Origin: Sphagnum magellanicum
Taxonomy: Eukaryota > Streptophyta > Sphagnopsida > Sphagnales > Sphagnaceae
Direction: 5' to 3'
Assembly (NCBI GenBank): GCA_021904315.1
Contig: CM038910.1
Coordinates: forward strand, 23,756,256-23,820,255
Length of the DNA: 64,000 bases
The notes beneath the pieces are model-generated. The model saw nothing but the letters and a program-made list of their open reading frames with translations, ran no database searches and was not told where the DNA came from. Below, in pieces: positions 36,920 through 48,108 of this stretch. The position numbers were made by a program, and so were the translations under genes. The first letter of the stretch is position 1. The number at the start of each line of letters is the position of its first letter.

Positions 36920-38040
36920 TGCCTGTAGGATGCCAATACATACATCAATGCCAGGCAGGCCAATTTCCAAATGTTGCTGATTCCTGATAACAAAAGCAAG
37001 AAAAGAGGCATGCCCATGAGGAGGAAAAGGTAAAATGCCTCCAAATGTCACTAAAGAGGACAGAAAAAAGAAGGAAATTATAAATTCTGTCACCCAAGTT
37101 GTACCTCAATTGTGGCTATGGATTTCACTGCTTATTGCAGAGCTTCAGAACAAGAGTAGAAAGACTCCTGAGATCAGATCCAGTTTATTTCCACAACTGA
37201 AGTACGGTGGTATGCACAATCAAGATGCAAGCACTTTCATGGTCTGCCGTGGGTGACATTGAATTCCCTGTCTTTGTATTTTACTTTTTAAGGGAAAGCT
37301 TTCTGGATTGTACTGTCATGTATCAAGATTGAGATTGCTCCACTTCAAATGGGGCAGTTGGAAGAATTATTCTGGTGTATCATACATATTCCAGTTTGGT
37401 TATGTGCAGCATAACTGTCAGTCATTTTGTATTACATGATTTACTGGCACATATCCACTAGGTCTTTTATCCCATGTTTATATTACTGGGTGTGCAAAAA
37501 TTCTGGGAGTACATACTCTGATTCTAAGCCATGGCAAGGAGATTTGTCTTAGGTGTGTGGAGATCTCTGGCAAAGAAGCAAAACATTCATGGTTAGAGTT
37601 AGAAGCTGCCTCTTTTGTGGGATGCAAATCAGCAGCAGCAGCAACAGCCATATCACAAAGAAACTTCATGCCAATCCTGGGTTGCCTGTAAGCTGGTGAG
37701 CGCGAGGGTGTGTACCAGTGCATAATTTATGCTAGTGATGAAATTTCTAGGTGAGTTAATTCCGTGCAGTTGTGCCATGTTTTTGCATTTTGGCATTCTT
37801 GAATAGTGGAAGTTGCAGATCAGGACCAATCCCACCTAGGAAAAGTTGCAGAACTGTTGTTGGTAGGAAGATTTTATGAGTTTCTGGACATTTTGTCTTG
37901 TGCCTAGCCATTACTTTTAGAAACATCCAGACCCAATCTTCTCTACAAAACATCCAGGCCAGTGTTGTGCGGTCCTTCCTTTTTGAGAGAACCTCCAGTT
38001 CAGCTCTCACATTTTAAAATTTATGCCATGAATTTCCGGG
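36920..38040 (+). other. 3' UTR and downstream flank of BRF1
   Basis: Average composition for about 0.6-0.8 kb after the stop codon, consistent with a 3' UTR. Frames at 37035-37256 and 37478-38010 have no recognisable domain. A poly(A) site cannot be fixed by eye. Confidence 0.4.
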
Positions 38041-39130
38041 TAAGGGTTTGAGCCAGTTTCTTCCAAAATTTGAACCTTTGGTTCTGGTTCTATCGCATTT
38101 TTTCAAATTCAACAACCTTCGCACCTGGTTTTTGAACTGGGTCTGGTTCCATGTACACACTACAAATTCCCCAATGCTAAAGATTATGTGACTACAAATT
38201 TTTATGACTCATTAAAATAGGGGTCCATGTAAATATAGAGTTGAACAACTAATTAAAATTAAAATTAATTATAAACTTCAGTCTACTTATTAACTTTTGA
38301 AAAATGTCAACTTTAGTCACTTTGTTGAGCATGTTTGATAACTGCTACGTGCGCTAGTCTCGTCACATACACTTGAAGATGCTTGTACAAACTTTCTGCA
38401 ACTGGCTTGTTTTCCATGCATGGTGGCAATACGTGGGTGGAACTTTGGCTTCAATCAATGAATGGCCTTGACCTTGTCACAACCCTTTAGACAATGCTCA
38501 TTTATCCTTGTACTTCAATCCCCCTTTTTTTTTTTTTTTTGGCTATTTCAATACAGGTGGAAAAAAAAAGTATGAATATGTTTGGCTACATTATTGGCAA
38601 CCATCCACCTCTTGTGTTGGTTTCTATTAAAATGGCATTTGAGTGGAATCCCGTAGTGGCAAGCTTTACAGGAATAAGGGCCCCATGAGGCAGAGTAAAA
38701 GCAGGCTCAATTCCTGTAAAGCCTACCCCCAAGGGCTTTACACAAAGTAAAGGCTGCTATGGTCTTCAAGAAAATTCCTGTGATACCGCCCGGTATCATG
38801 GGAAGAAAGTAAAAATATTAATGGGCATTTCAAAAATTGTAATGCCCGCGTCTGAAATGTCTACGGGCATTACATTTTTCAAAATACCCACTGACATATT
38901 ATGCTATGTAAGCTGACCTACAAGTACACTAAAAAATAAATCTGCCCAAGCTTTTAGGATTTTTATGATAACCTCTGGTTCCTTTGGGCTTTTGAAAATT
39001 TGGAAATCAAAGAACCTCTGGTTCTGATTTTTAGGAAATGTTTTTGGAATCAAAGAAGCTCTGATTCTCACTTTTTTTGAGAATCAAAGAGCCTCTGGTT
39101 CTTTTTGCCATTTATTTTAAAGAACAAGCA
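38040..39130. repeat. Degenerate GGTTC/GAACC minisatellite, interrupted
   Basis: At 38,040-38,160 and 38,940-39,120 variants of the word AACCTCTGGTTCT recur, often next to TTTGAAAATTTGG or AATCAAAGA. The unit is about 40-60 bp and poorly conserved. It resembles the larger array at 54.0-56.0 kb and a patch in the BRF1 intron near 35.13-35.24 kb. Confidence 0.5.
38658..38891. repeat. Cluster of nested inverted repeats (MITE-like)
   Basis: Three structures follow one another. First, AGCTTTACAGGAAT (38662-38675) faces ATTCCTGTAAAGCC (38710-38723), and the latter also faces GGGCTTTACA (38733-38742). Second, TGATACCG CC CGGTATCA (38781-38798) is a perfect hairpin. Third, a 28-bp arm 38821-38848, ending GTAATGCCCG, faces a 28-bp arm 38864-38891, starting CGGGCATTAC, across a 15-bp loop with a few mismatches. 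This density of palindromes suggests a small non-autonomous DNA element or its excision remains. Confidence 0.65.
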
Positions 39131-39894
39131 ATTTTATAGAAGGTTATTTTTCAATTCTGAGGTTTAGTGACAACCTTGAATATATGTCTATCAGAGCTGG
39201 TTTAAATTTTTTTGAGAACTGTGATAATATATCTTAAAAGAACAGCTGCAGAACTGTTAGTTGTTAGGTGTCATTTCTAATAACCACCCAGCACTGGTCT
39301 TACTCTGAACCTGAAAAATAGAACCTCTCAATTTGAGGCAAGATTTTCATTTTCCACCAACCAGGAAAGGATGAGAAATTCATATTATCGCATTTTTCCC
39401 AGGCTGAGATACATTGTTAGGAGGGAGATCCAATGACTTGGGTTTGAAGCTTTCATTCCGATTCATGAAGTTCAAAAGCAGCTCATTCCCATTGTGTAAT
39501 GAGCTCTGCCCCTTTGTGGCAACGAGTTCAAATAAGCAATAGTTTGAAAATAGGAAATCTTCTATGTTGTGTAATGGAGAGTGTTGGTAGTGTGTTTTTT
39601 TTTTTTAGGTGAGAAATTTGGGTGAGATGGCTACTAAATCTTGTGATTGTGTAGGCAATATGGCTATTGTGGGTAAACATAGGTAGCAACTAGTTACGCT
39701 TCTTAAAAACCAAACAAATGGTTGTGGCTATTGCTTGCAAATTAAAATCAGAAGGTTTGGCAATAATTGTGCAAAATGTTTAGCTTCTATTGGCTACTCC
39801 CCAAAGTTTAGAGTGGGTAGAATGGCAATAACATTGGGGGAGTGCATCCTCTATTGGTGAACTTGCATTCTACTCATGGACTCATGAGTCATAA

Positions 39895-39995
39895 ATCTTT
39901 GCTCATCTATAATCGTCGACATGACCTGTAGGGGAATTGAACCCTCATGTAAAAGATCTTGCCCACTACTGCAGAAACCACTTGCCTAAACACAT
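39895..39995 (-). repeat. Possible tRNA-derived SINE head
   Basis: The minus strand reads GGGTTCAATTCCCCTACAGG, a strong RNA polymerase III B box. About 35 nt upstream is TTAGGCAAGTGGTTTCTGC, an A-box-like stretch. Clover-leaf pairing is not complete. A short body follows, without a clear tail. Confidence 0.4.
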
Positions 39996-40369
39996 GCACA
40001 AAATGTCAATTATAACTTAATATTCATTTAGCATACAAAACTACACCCCTAAAGAAACTAGTTTACATTTTGTAATCACAAAAATCCCAAAACCAAGTAA
40101 AATGGCAAATAGTTGAAAACATGGAAAAGTTATTAAGTGCATGGGAACATGCTGCCAATTAATCAAATAGAGCTTGTGTCAAACTACAAGTCTTTGCCCA
40201 ATGGCCCATTGCTAATCAACAAATGCATATTGCCATGTGGACATTTCTCACAAGATAAGTTCCAAAATCCAAAACCTAAAATAAAGGCCAGTAACAAAAT
40301 CCAAAACCCATAGAATGCCATAAGCCTTTCAAGTTTCAAGAATGAACATTGTAATGAATCTTCTTTTCC

Positions 40370-43330
40370 TTCCTAGTAGCTATGGTTTGAGTATAAGGAA
40401 AACTCAATGCTGTACAAATCTTGTGAGAACATCTTCACACACAAGTCCAAGTGGCTAGTTAGATAGTTACAAAGTTTGCCCTTCATGAAAAACAAAGTGT
40501 TGAAGCAATGTTCAACCTTAACGAATCCCAAAACCTAGCACATGGCAAGTCTGGCAAGCTTCACATACTCAGAGATGGATTGAATGAGTAGTCGAGATGT
40601 TGATATAAACAACCACAACTTCAAATGGTTGCACTGCTTGTCATCTTTTTTCAAGATTTCAACTAAGTTGTGGACCATGGTTGTTTTAAAAAAAGCTTGC
40701 AACTCAAGCTTCAACTTATCCAATGGAATAGTCATCAACAATTCTCCAATTTCCTTTGGCACATAATAGAAAGAAATAATGACCTCCAAGTGAAGAGGGA
40801 CAATGCTTCAACTTTTGTAGCAAGCCACTAACGCGGATAGACCACACTAAAAAACACTCATAAATTCTTGATTAGGAAAACAAGAATCTAATTTAGCTAT
40901 AAGAGCAAAGGTTGCCTTTGAGCATTGGAGCTGAACCGAACCACACATTTGAGAAAATGATGTAAGGTTCATTAACAAGGCAACCCTGATGGTCTGCTGC
41001 CAACAATGAACCCAAAATGTGTGATCATTGAACTTTGTGGCACACTAATCATTATCACTTGAAGGGGATTTAGTGAAAATCAAAGGCAATACTTCATGTT
41101 TACCATCCAAAATTTTGTGAAATCCATTGAAAATTTCATCTTTGAACTTGCATTCAAGGTCACTGTAAAGTTCATACATCTTGGATTTGCACATCTTGAT
41201 AGCTTCAACAAAATCATAGATATAAACATCTCACCCTTAAGCATATTTGATCAACATGTGAACCAACTCCAAAAATGGCAAGATGCAATGGAGGCCAGGA
41301 ATCAACTCAATATCTAATAACTTTTGGACATTGGATTTTACACCACTTCCATTTTCAATCTAATCTTCCCACATCTTCACAATGAAGATCTTCTATTCCA
41401 ACATAACCTGTGTCGTAACCCCCACTTTGAGGGAAATATGAAGATGAAACTCACATTCCCAAAATTGGGACTTGGAAGTCCTCCGGGACTCCCGAAACTT
41501 CAAAGTTCAATTGTAGGTGGCAAAACACCTCGCATTGGGGTGTTGTTTATATCATTGGAAAACTATTGAAATTTAGACATCGAAAATGGCCTCGCATGGG
41601 CCATTTGAACATCTCCAACACAAGTTATGGCAAAAAGAAGGGGCGGGAGTCAAATTGCCAACTAAAAGTCGGGAATCGATTTGACCCCGGTGTGTGCAGA
41701 TGGAGTGCGACACACCGTTGGAAAGCTCTTGAGGAAAGCTACAACTTTGCTTTAGAACTCATCTTAATCGGAGGTCTGAGCAAGAAGTTATGATTGCTCA
41801 AAGTCCTAGGAGTCCAAATCGGGATAGTTTCGGGACTCCTCCTTGGGAGTCTCGAGACAAAAAGCCATTCGGATGTGGGTGCCGCAGAGAGGCACAAAGT
41901 ATACTATATGGGGGAAGGTGGTGGCTTCCCCCGAGTTCGGGCCGTGGTGAGTCAAATGAGTCCAGAGTTGCCCGTGACTTGTCTTAGCACCAAGGGTGTT
42001 CCAGAATGTGAACTAACCAACTTGTGGTTGGTTTGATGTAGGTTTGAGTGAGTGAATAGCTTGTCACTCTTCCTAGTCCAATCCCGGAGCTTTAGCACGC
42101 CCCTCTAACCCTTCTAGTGTTGAGAGCTGGGAGCGTACCCCAAGTTCCTCACAATTCCGCTGTGAGAGTAATTTAGACCCAACTTGGGTCCAAGTAGGGA
42201 CTTGGGAATGCGTCAACTTGCTTGTAAGGAGACAATATGGAAATCCAATGAGTTTTGATGTTCTGCAAAATTTTATTACCTTTGGTGTTAAGGAGAGGTT
42301 AAAGGTTCTATAATTTAAACATTTTCTTGGAACTTTGGGCAAAATAGAAATGCAAAGTTGGAACGCATCTTCCAGGTGCATGGAAAAAAGAACTTGAATG
42401 AACAAGTTGGTGTGGTGTGCACAATAATGGACAACCACCAAAAAAGGAACAAACTATTCTTCCAATTGCACATAAACATTAGTTCTACACCCAATAAACA
42501 TAGATCCATCATTAGTTCCTATAAAAGCAAACTTTTGTTTAATTTCAGCTTTTGTAAGCCAACCTGAGTCAATAAAATGCCAACATTATTTTGTAGATGT
42601 TTTCAATAGTAACACCATTAATGACCTCCATTTTCAACAAAAATTCATTTGTCATTAATTTTTGAAAATATATCCATGAATGCAAATCCTAGATTCATTA
42701 TTAGTGGTGGTGATTTCATTAGCAGAAAGAGCAAGGAAAGGAGATTCTTTCACCACCTTTTTTGTGTGTTGCAATACTAAATCATTCATGTATTCTTTGC
42801 AATCTCCCAACCCAAGATATTAGACTAATGTTTCTAGGGCATGTTTTTGACTTTGAGAAAATAGAAGAAATCCTTGAAGGATTCATAATCTGTCATGGGA
42901 CGACATCCTTTAGCAAATAAAGCACAAGAAAAAAATTGGACATTCTTCTTTTTCTTTTTCCCAATCTCCCCCAAAACCAACTAATGAGTCACATTGTTAT
43001 GAAGATTGGCAACATATAATGCACATATTTGGGATAATAGTAAATATTACCCTTTACCATCCTAGGGGTATCTACCTTGGCTTTCTTACGATCAACATGC
43101 TTATATAAAGAATCCAACTTTGCATCCAATAATCTTTCCCTACTTTCAATGGTTGTGCACATTTTGCACCAAACCTAGTCAACAATACCATCACTTGTAG
43201 CCACTCATTCAGCCCAAGGTAATTTAGTTGACCAAACATCTTGAAATGTTTAGTGAGTTTCATACTTTTTGTGTTTGAGATGTTTTTCTTAGTCTTTGAT
43301 ATGCTTCTCCTCTTCTAACAATTTTATAGG
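40370..43330 (-). mobile_element. Decayed hAT-type transposase gene, split by a solo LTR
   Basis: Minus-strand translation gives, in order, a Cys-containing N-terminal piece (43263-43072), a central piece with HYCAHHTNLFIQ (42441-42230), then LHCILPFLELVHMLIKYA and YELYSDLECKFKDEIFNGFH (41320-41090). A C-terminal dimerisation-type piece follows (40789-40370): MVHNLVEILKK, LARLAMC, then VLGFVKVEHCFNTLFFMKGK. The last matches the hAT pattern VLGS.EDER.FS.L.FMK. Frames are broken many times; for example TAG replaces an expected CAG just after LAMC. The central piece is interrupted at 41411-42215 by an LTR. Terminal inverted repeats were not found. It is an ordinary DNA transposon or a dead domesticated relative. 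Confidence 0.68.
41411..42215. mobile_element. Solo LTR, 805 bp, with 5-bp target-site duplication
   Basis: The block starts TGTCGTAACCCCCACTTTGA and ends GGGAATGCGTCA, giving TG...CA termini. It is flanked by ACCTG (41406-41410) and ACTTG (42216-42220), a 5-bp duplication differing by one transition. Removing the block and one duplicate restores continuous hAT-like coding homology across the junction. It is markedly richer in GC and CpG than its host, so it is younger. It contains no coding region. Superfamily (Ty1 or Ty3) is unknown, and orientation cannot be set. Confidence 0.8.
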
Positions 43331-43339
43331 AGGTGCTCT

Positions 43340-44990
43340 AATGGGCCGGGAGTTAATAGACATAACAATGCCAGAAGAAGATGAATGTGAAGGTTATTAG
43401 GGTTAAAGTTCCAAAAATAATCTTATATCTAAAATTGGGAGGCGGTTGTTGAGGAGGCATCATACAAAATACACGATTAAAAAAACTAAGAACCTAAGTA
43501 AATAAAAGTGAACACCAAGTTTCAAAAGCACACTACGGACTTGGTTTGAACTATGGACTTTGGTTTGAACTTCATGGAGAAAAGAAACTCAAAAGCTCAT
43601 TACGGACGTGGTTCAAACCTCATGAAGAAAGGAGGATGCAACTCACAAGAGTTCCAATGAGATGGGAGTTGCAACTCAAAAACATAATGCATCAAAAAGG
43701 AAAAGAAAATCAAGAAACTTACCAAATTTTTGGAGTGCATTTTTATTGGTACACTAAGCTTGCATGTCTACATAGTACTTAGAGATGCTATAAAATCGTA
43801 GATTGAAACTTCCATTGGCTAGCTATAAAAGGCTTGCTTTTGCCTTTATAGCAACTGCAAGAGACTTAAATCCAAAATTAGAACTTAGAACTTTGATGTT
43901 GGAGCTTCAAAGTTTTGGATCTCAATGTTCAATGCACATTGCACATGTAACTTAAACCCTAAAGCTTGCAAAAAAATCCAAGTTCCAACCCACTTTGTTA
44001 GAATTTTGGATTTTGAGTTTTAATCTTAAGCAAAAAATAAGATTAGTGAGTGATTATGATATGTATAATCGCTCTTAATTCAAAAAATGCAATTTACAAG
44101 CATTGGCTTGCCAAAATTTAGAAACAATTCAAGAATGAATTCCTATGTAGACTAAATTCTCTATGTTGTCAACTTGCCATCAAAATTCAAACTTTGATGA
44201 ATGTGTGCAATAAACTAAGAAGTGCAATATTCATGAAAGGTTTGAGTTAGGCGAATGATTACAATAAATGAGCTCTATAGTTGTTGATGATGGCCAATAC
44301 AACGTGACCAAAGGAGGAGTGGTGAGAGGTTCTAATTGATAAGTAGAGAGAGGCGACAAAAAGAATGTGTGTGAGAATCATAGATGATGACCACAATGGT
44401 AGCTACTTTCGCCTTTCAATGACCTAGGCTACATCTGGTGTTAGATTTGATGATCTCCAAAATCCAATGGACCATGGATATGGCAATCCTATAACTCTAG
44501 AGGATGAACTATTCGTAAGATTTGCCTTTTCATCATGCCACATGTGGCTATTTAAGTCAAAAAAATCCCCTAACAAAATGCACTAGAGATCCACAGGGTC
44601 CTGTGGGGTGGAGGGAAGTGCCTATAAATCACCCAAAAAAATACACTGGTGCTGGGTAAATGCCATTGTGCCTGGTGCGGTGCTAGTGAGGAATTACTGG
44701 GCAAGCCCAAATTTCCAAACAGGTAGAAATACAGGCACACTGGGATGTACCGTGCCCACTCCATTATGTAATGGTTTTCAAGTGGATTTGCCTGAGGATT
44801 TTGCAGAATGGTCTTGTAGATGATGACTCTTGACAAGTTCAGTCCAGTAGACCCCAGAGGACCCCTCCATTTTGCCGTTATCACAGAACTAAAATTAGAC
44901 AGAAAAGCCATAGGAAAACCATTATGTTCCCCCCAAAAAAGGAACTCAGAATTAATCACAGTAACATACACACATGACAAACATTCCAGT
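43340..44990. other. Intergenic DNA, no gene identified
   Basis: AT-rich until about 44.5 kb, then more balanced. The frames at 43546-43782 and 44570-44980 (the latter on the minus strand) show no family I recognise. Some of this may be further transposon sequence. Confidence 0.4.
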
Positions 44991-45029
44991 GTTGGTCTGG
45001 ACTCTTCTAATGTATGTCTGTGCCTGGTA

Positions 45030-45620
45030 ATAACACAGGTTTCAAGGCCCTTAGCAAGGACCCTACCAGTCTGGTGTGAGCTGGGGCGACACCAGCCTTA
45101 CACTAGTACCAGCCTGGTACAGACTTTAGGTAATACCAGCCTTGTAAATTTTTTTATATTAGACACGACACCAGGTACATATTTGTACCAGCCAAAAATT
45201 CATCTTGGACCCAATGCCAGGATCAGACTGGTATGAAAGTTTTAAAGAGCTCCCCCTACCAGCCTAGTATGGGCAAGGAGAAAAAACAGCCCCCAGCCAC
45301 AGGCTTTTTCTTGGTGAAAAATATTCACAAATGGCAACACTGCCTGAAATTTCTGGCAAAAATCCCCATTTTCTGGAAAAAAAGATTGCCAAACTTTGGC
45401 TGTTTTTCGGAGTGTGTTGCCACAAGTCTCTCTACAGGCTACAGTTTTAATGATCCTGTACAAAAGTGTTTCCAGTTAAGGCGAAATCTGTTTGAATCTG
45501 TCTGGTGATGCTCGCCAGTGTTGCAACTTGCTACAGTATAATGGAAAAAAAATGAAGACTGCCCCCTGCCCCTGCCCCCCTCCCTCATACCAGGACCGGG
45601 CTTAGTCTGTTCAGAAGTCT
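45030..45620. repeat. Degenerate ACCAG/CTGGT minisatellite
   Basis: Words such as ACCAGCCTGGTAC, TACCAGCCTTGTA, ACCAGTCTGGT and TACCAGACT recur at irregular spacing of about 25-45 bp. Many are self-complementary (CCAG/CTGG), so the array has small palindromes. It is similar in style, not sequence, to the arrays at 38-39 and 54-56 kb. Confidence 0.55.
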
Positions 45621-46075
45621 ATACCAGACTAAAAGCATCTCCAACAACGCTCAGTATGATGTGACAGTGCAAAAATATTTCTCACATCCAAGTTTTAGTT
45701 CCTAACTTTTTTCCAACCCCACCCATACAACTGAAACTGGGACTGTAAGTAGGTGGGAGATTTACTAATAGCAACCCACTTGGACTACCCCAATCAAACT
45801 ATGTCGCCAATGGAAACAGGGAGCAGTGAATAAATACAATTTCACTGTGTTTACTAGACTGTTCAAGGGCTCCTGCAGGGCTCTGAATGAAAGCTGTGCA
45901 TTTTTTCACACGGTCCCAGTAGTCTTCCAATGGATTCACTGGATTTTTTGACTCATGAAAATCAACCAAAATTTCCAGTGCAGTGTCACATACTGAACAT
46001 TGGTGGAGATGCTCTAACACTGGAACATTCCTGTGAGAGCAAATGGAAAACTAGGTACCCATAAAATTGTTCCAT

Positions 46076-46160
46076 AAAACTAGGTACTCTCTCTTTCTCT
46101 CTCTCGTCCCCATATAATTATTCCATAAAACTAGGTACTCTCTCTTTCTCTCTCCCCCCC
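46076..46160. repeat. Tandem duplication with CT-rich tract
   Basis: The unit TTCCATAAAACTAGGTACTC followed by TCTCTTTCTCTCTC occurs at about 46071 and again at about 46122, ending in a C run. An upstream partial copy of AAACTAGGTAC lies at about 46050. A (GA)n run lies at 46618-46642 and CGTCGAGACT triplicates near 46480-46500. Confidence 0.75.
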
Positions 46161-46429
46161 CCCTTGGAGACAGGAGGTGGCAGCAAAGCCAATAAATGCC
46201 TGGTAGGGTTCTTACAATTTCAAAAAGCCTAGAGCTGCCTGCAGCACCTGGGTCCTGCAGCCTGCTGTATAACTTAGTTCACCAGTGACCATTTTCAGAT
46301 TCCTCAGAAAGACCCCTCCCTCCTGCAGTTCCAGATCTTGTCCTCTCCAGACATGAGATCGTCTTTGAAGTTCAAACAGGAGGTGTTCCCTGGCATGACA
46401 ATGAAGCTTACGACCCCACAACACTTGCT

Positions 46430-48108
46430 ACTACTGCTAAGTTTTGTTTTCTAGTCCACGATCTCCAATCCAATCGAGACTCGTCGAGACTCGTCGAGAC
46501 TTTTGTGGGAGAAAAACAATTCCAGTACCCACACATTTTCCAACATGGAGAGCTTTGCTTTCTCTTTTCTTAGTTTTTCTAATACACGATCTCCAATGCA
46601 GCAGCAGAGGGATTATTAGAGAGAGAGAGAGAGAGAGAGAGAAAACCAGTTTTTCTTTTTGGATGTGTGTGGAATTTATTATATGGCTTCCGACAGCACG
46701 TGATCGGTTCATGGCTCGACACACGTATAATTTTCTCGACAAAGGACGTAGTACTACACTGTTGAGTTGAGAATCGAGGAGATATTGCAGCTGCATGAAC
46801 TACGTAGTACGAACTACCCCATCGTCACCAACTGAACCAGAAACCTATAGGCCGGCTGCAGCAGTAGATTAAGAAATTACCGCACCGCAGCTGCTGGGAG
46901 GGATGGCGATGATCGAGCAGCTTCTTCCTATTTCAGATACTGATCGCATTACCCGGCTGCAGTAATAATATTCTCACGTCATGGCGATAATATATTTACT
47001 CATCCAAGAGGTATTGAAATTCTTTTTATTGCCTATGGTGCTTTTACTCTAGAAAAACACGGATTCGAAAAGACACCTTTCCTTTCCTTTTTTTTTTTTT
47101 TCCATCTTGAGAATCTACTAAGCAAATTTCAGATTGAAACTGCTCAAAGGACTACTTACAGGGAACCTAAAGTGGTCCTGTACCTAAACCCAGTTTCAAT
47201 GAATCATCCTCACTGAAATATATGATCATATTCTAGTGCTACAGCAACTGTGAATGATAAAAGCCTGCAGCACGTAATTATGTGCAACAAAGTGCACGCA
47301 GCTGATCTGCAGCTAGCTACCTCCAGATCACAGTACTTCGATCCAAGTATCAGAATTCTTTTAGGACGCATTAAGATTCAGGGTATGTACAACAGCGCCC
47401 CCATTTGCATGGCAAAAAAAAATTGATTAGAGACCATCATCGCACTTACCTTCATTAAGTAATTAATTCCAGTCTTATAATATTGTGATTAAGAAGAGAA
47501 AGGATGCAGCTGCAGAGAAGATTTAGATTCGAATGAACAAAAATAGCAGCTGGAATCACCACCACCACCACCCATGATCGGTCCTGCAGCTGGTACATCA
47601 GTCCAGTGCATGCAACACTAAAAAAAATTCTCCACAGTATGATCCCCAGAGCTCTGTACAGCTACTCCAGCTCAACTTTCTTGTCGTTCGACAAAGACGC
47701 AGCCGGATTGCGTCTTGAACTTAATGCAATTACTAGACGACAACGTACTTATAAGCTCATGTAGTAGAAACAGTACTGTAGTAGAATATTGAATGAGAAG
47801 AAGTCTACGAAGAAGAGGAAGAAGAAGAAGTATGAGCGAAGTGTGTGCCTGCAACGAGAAAGTCTGAAGCGTAACTACAACGATGATGTGTGTGAAGATT
47901 CAGTATTCGGCAACAGCTGCATGAGGGAAAGATCATGATGAATCTTCTGATAAGACCGATCTTGTTTTGGAGCACCTTGAGAGATGCAGTAAAAGTGCAG
48001 CAACTTCACTGGCATTAGAAGGAACTACGCGAGATGAGATTGAAGTCGAATTCGGCCGGGCGCTGCAGCAGCGAGCGGTTTCTGTATAAACTATACCCCT
48101 GGAGTTAT
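46430..48108 (-). other. 3' flank and probable 3' UTR of the GIF gene
   Basis: Composition here is clearly less AT-rich than elsewhere, with many GCAGC and CAGCTG words (CAGCTG at about 46788, 46888, 47299, 47507, 47547 and 47587). No further coding exon was recognised. The region nearest 48.1 kb is probably 3' UTR of the minus-strand gene. Confidence 0.4.

Noticed and set aside
37478-38010. Several 60-84-codon frames after BRF1
   Set aside because: They overlap one another in different frames and lie in the probable 3' UTR or flank.
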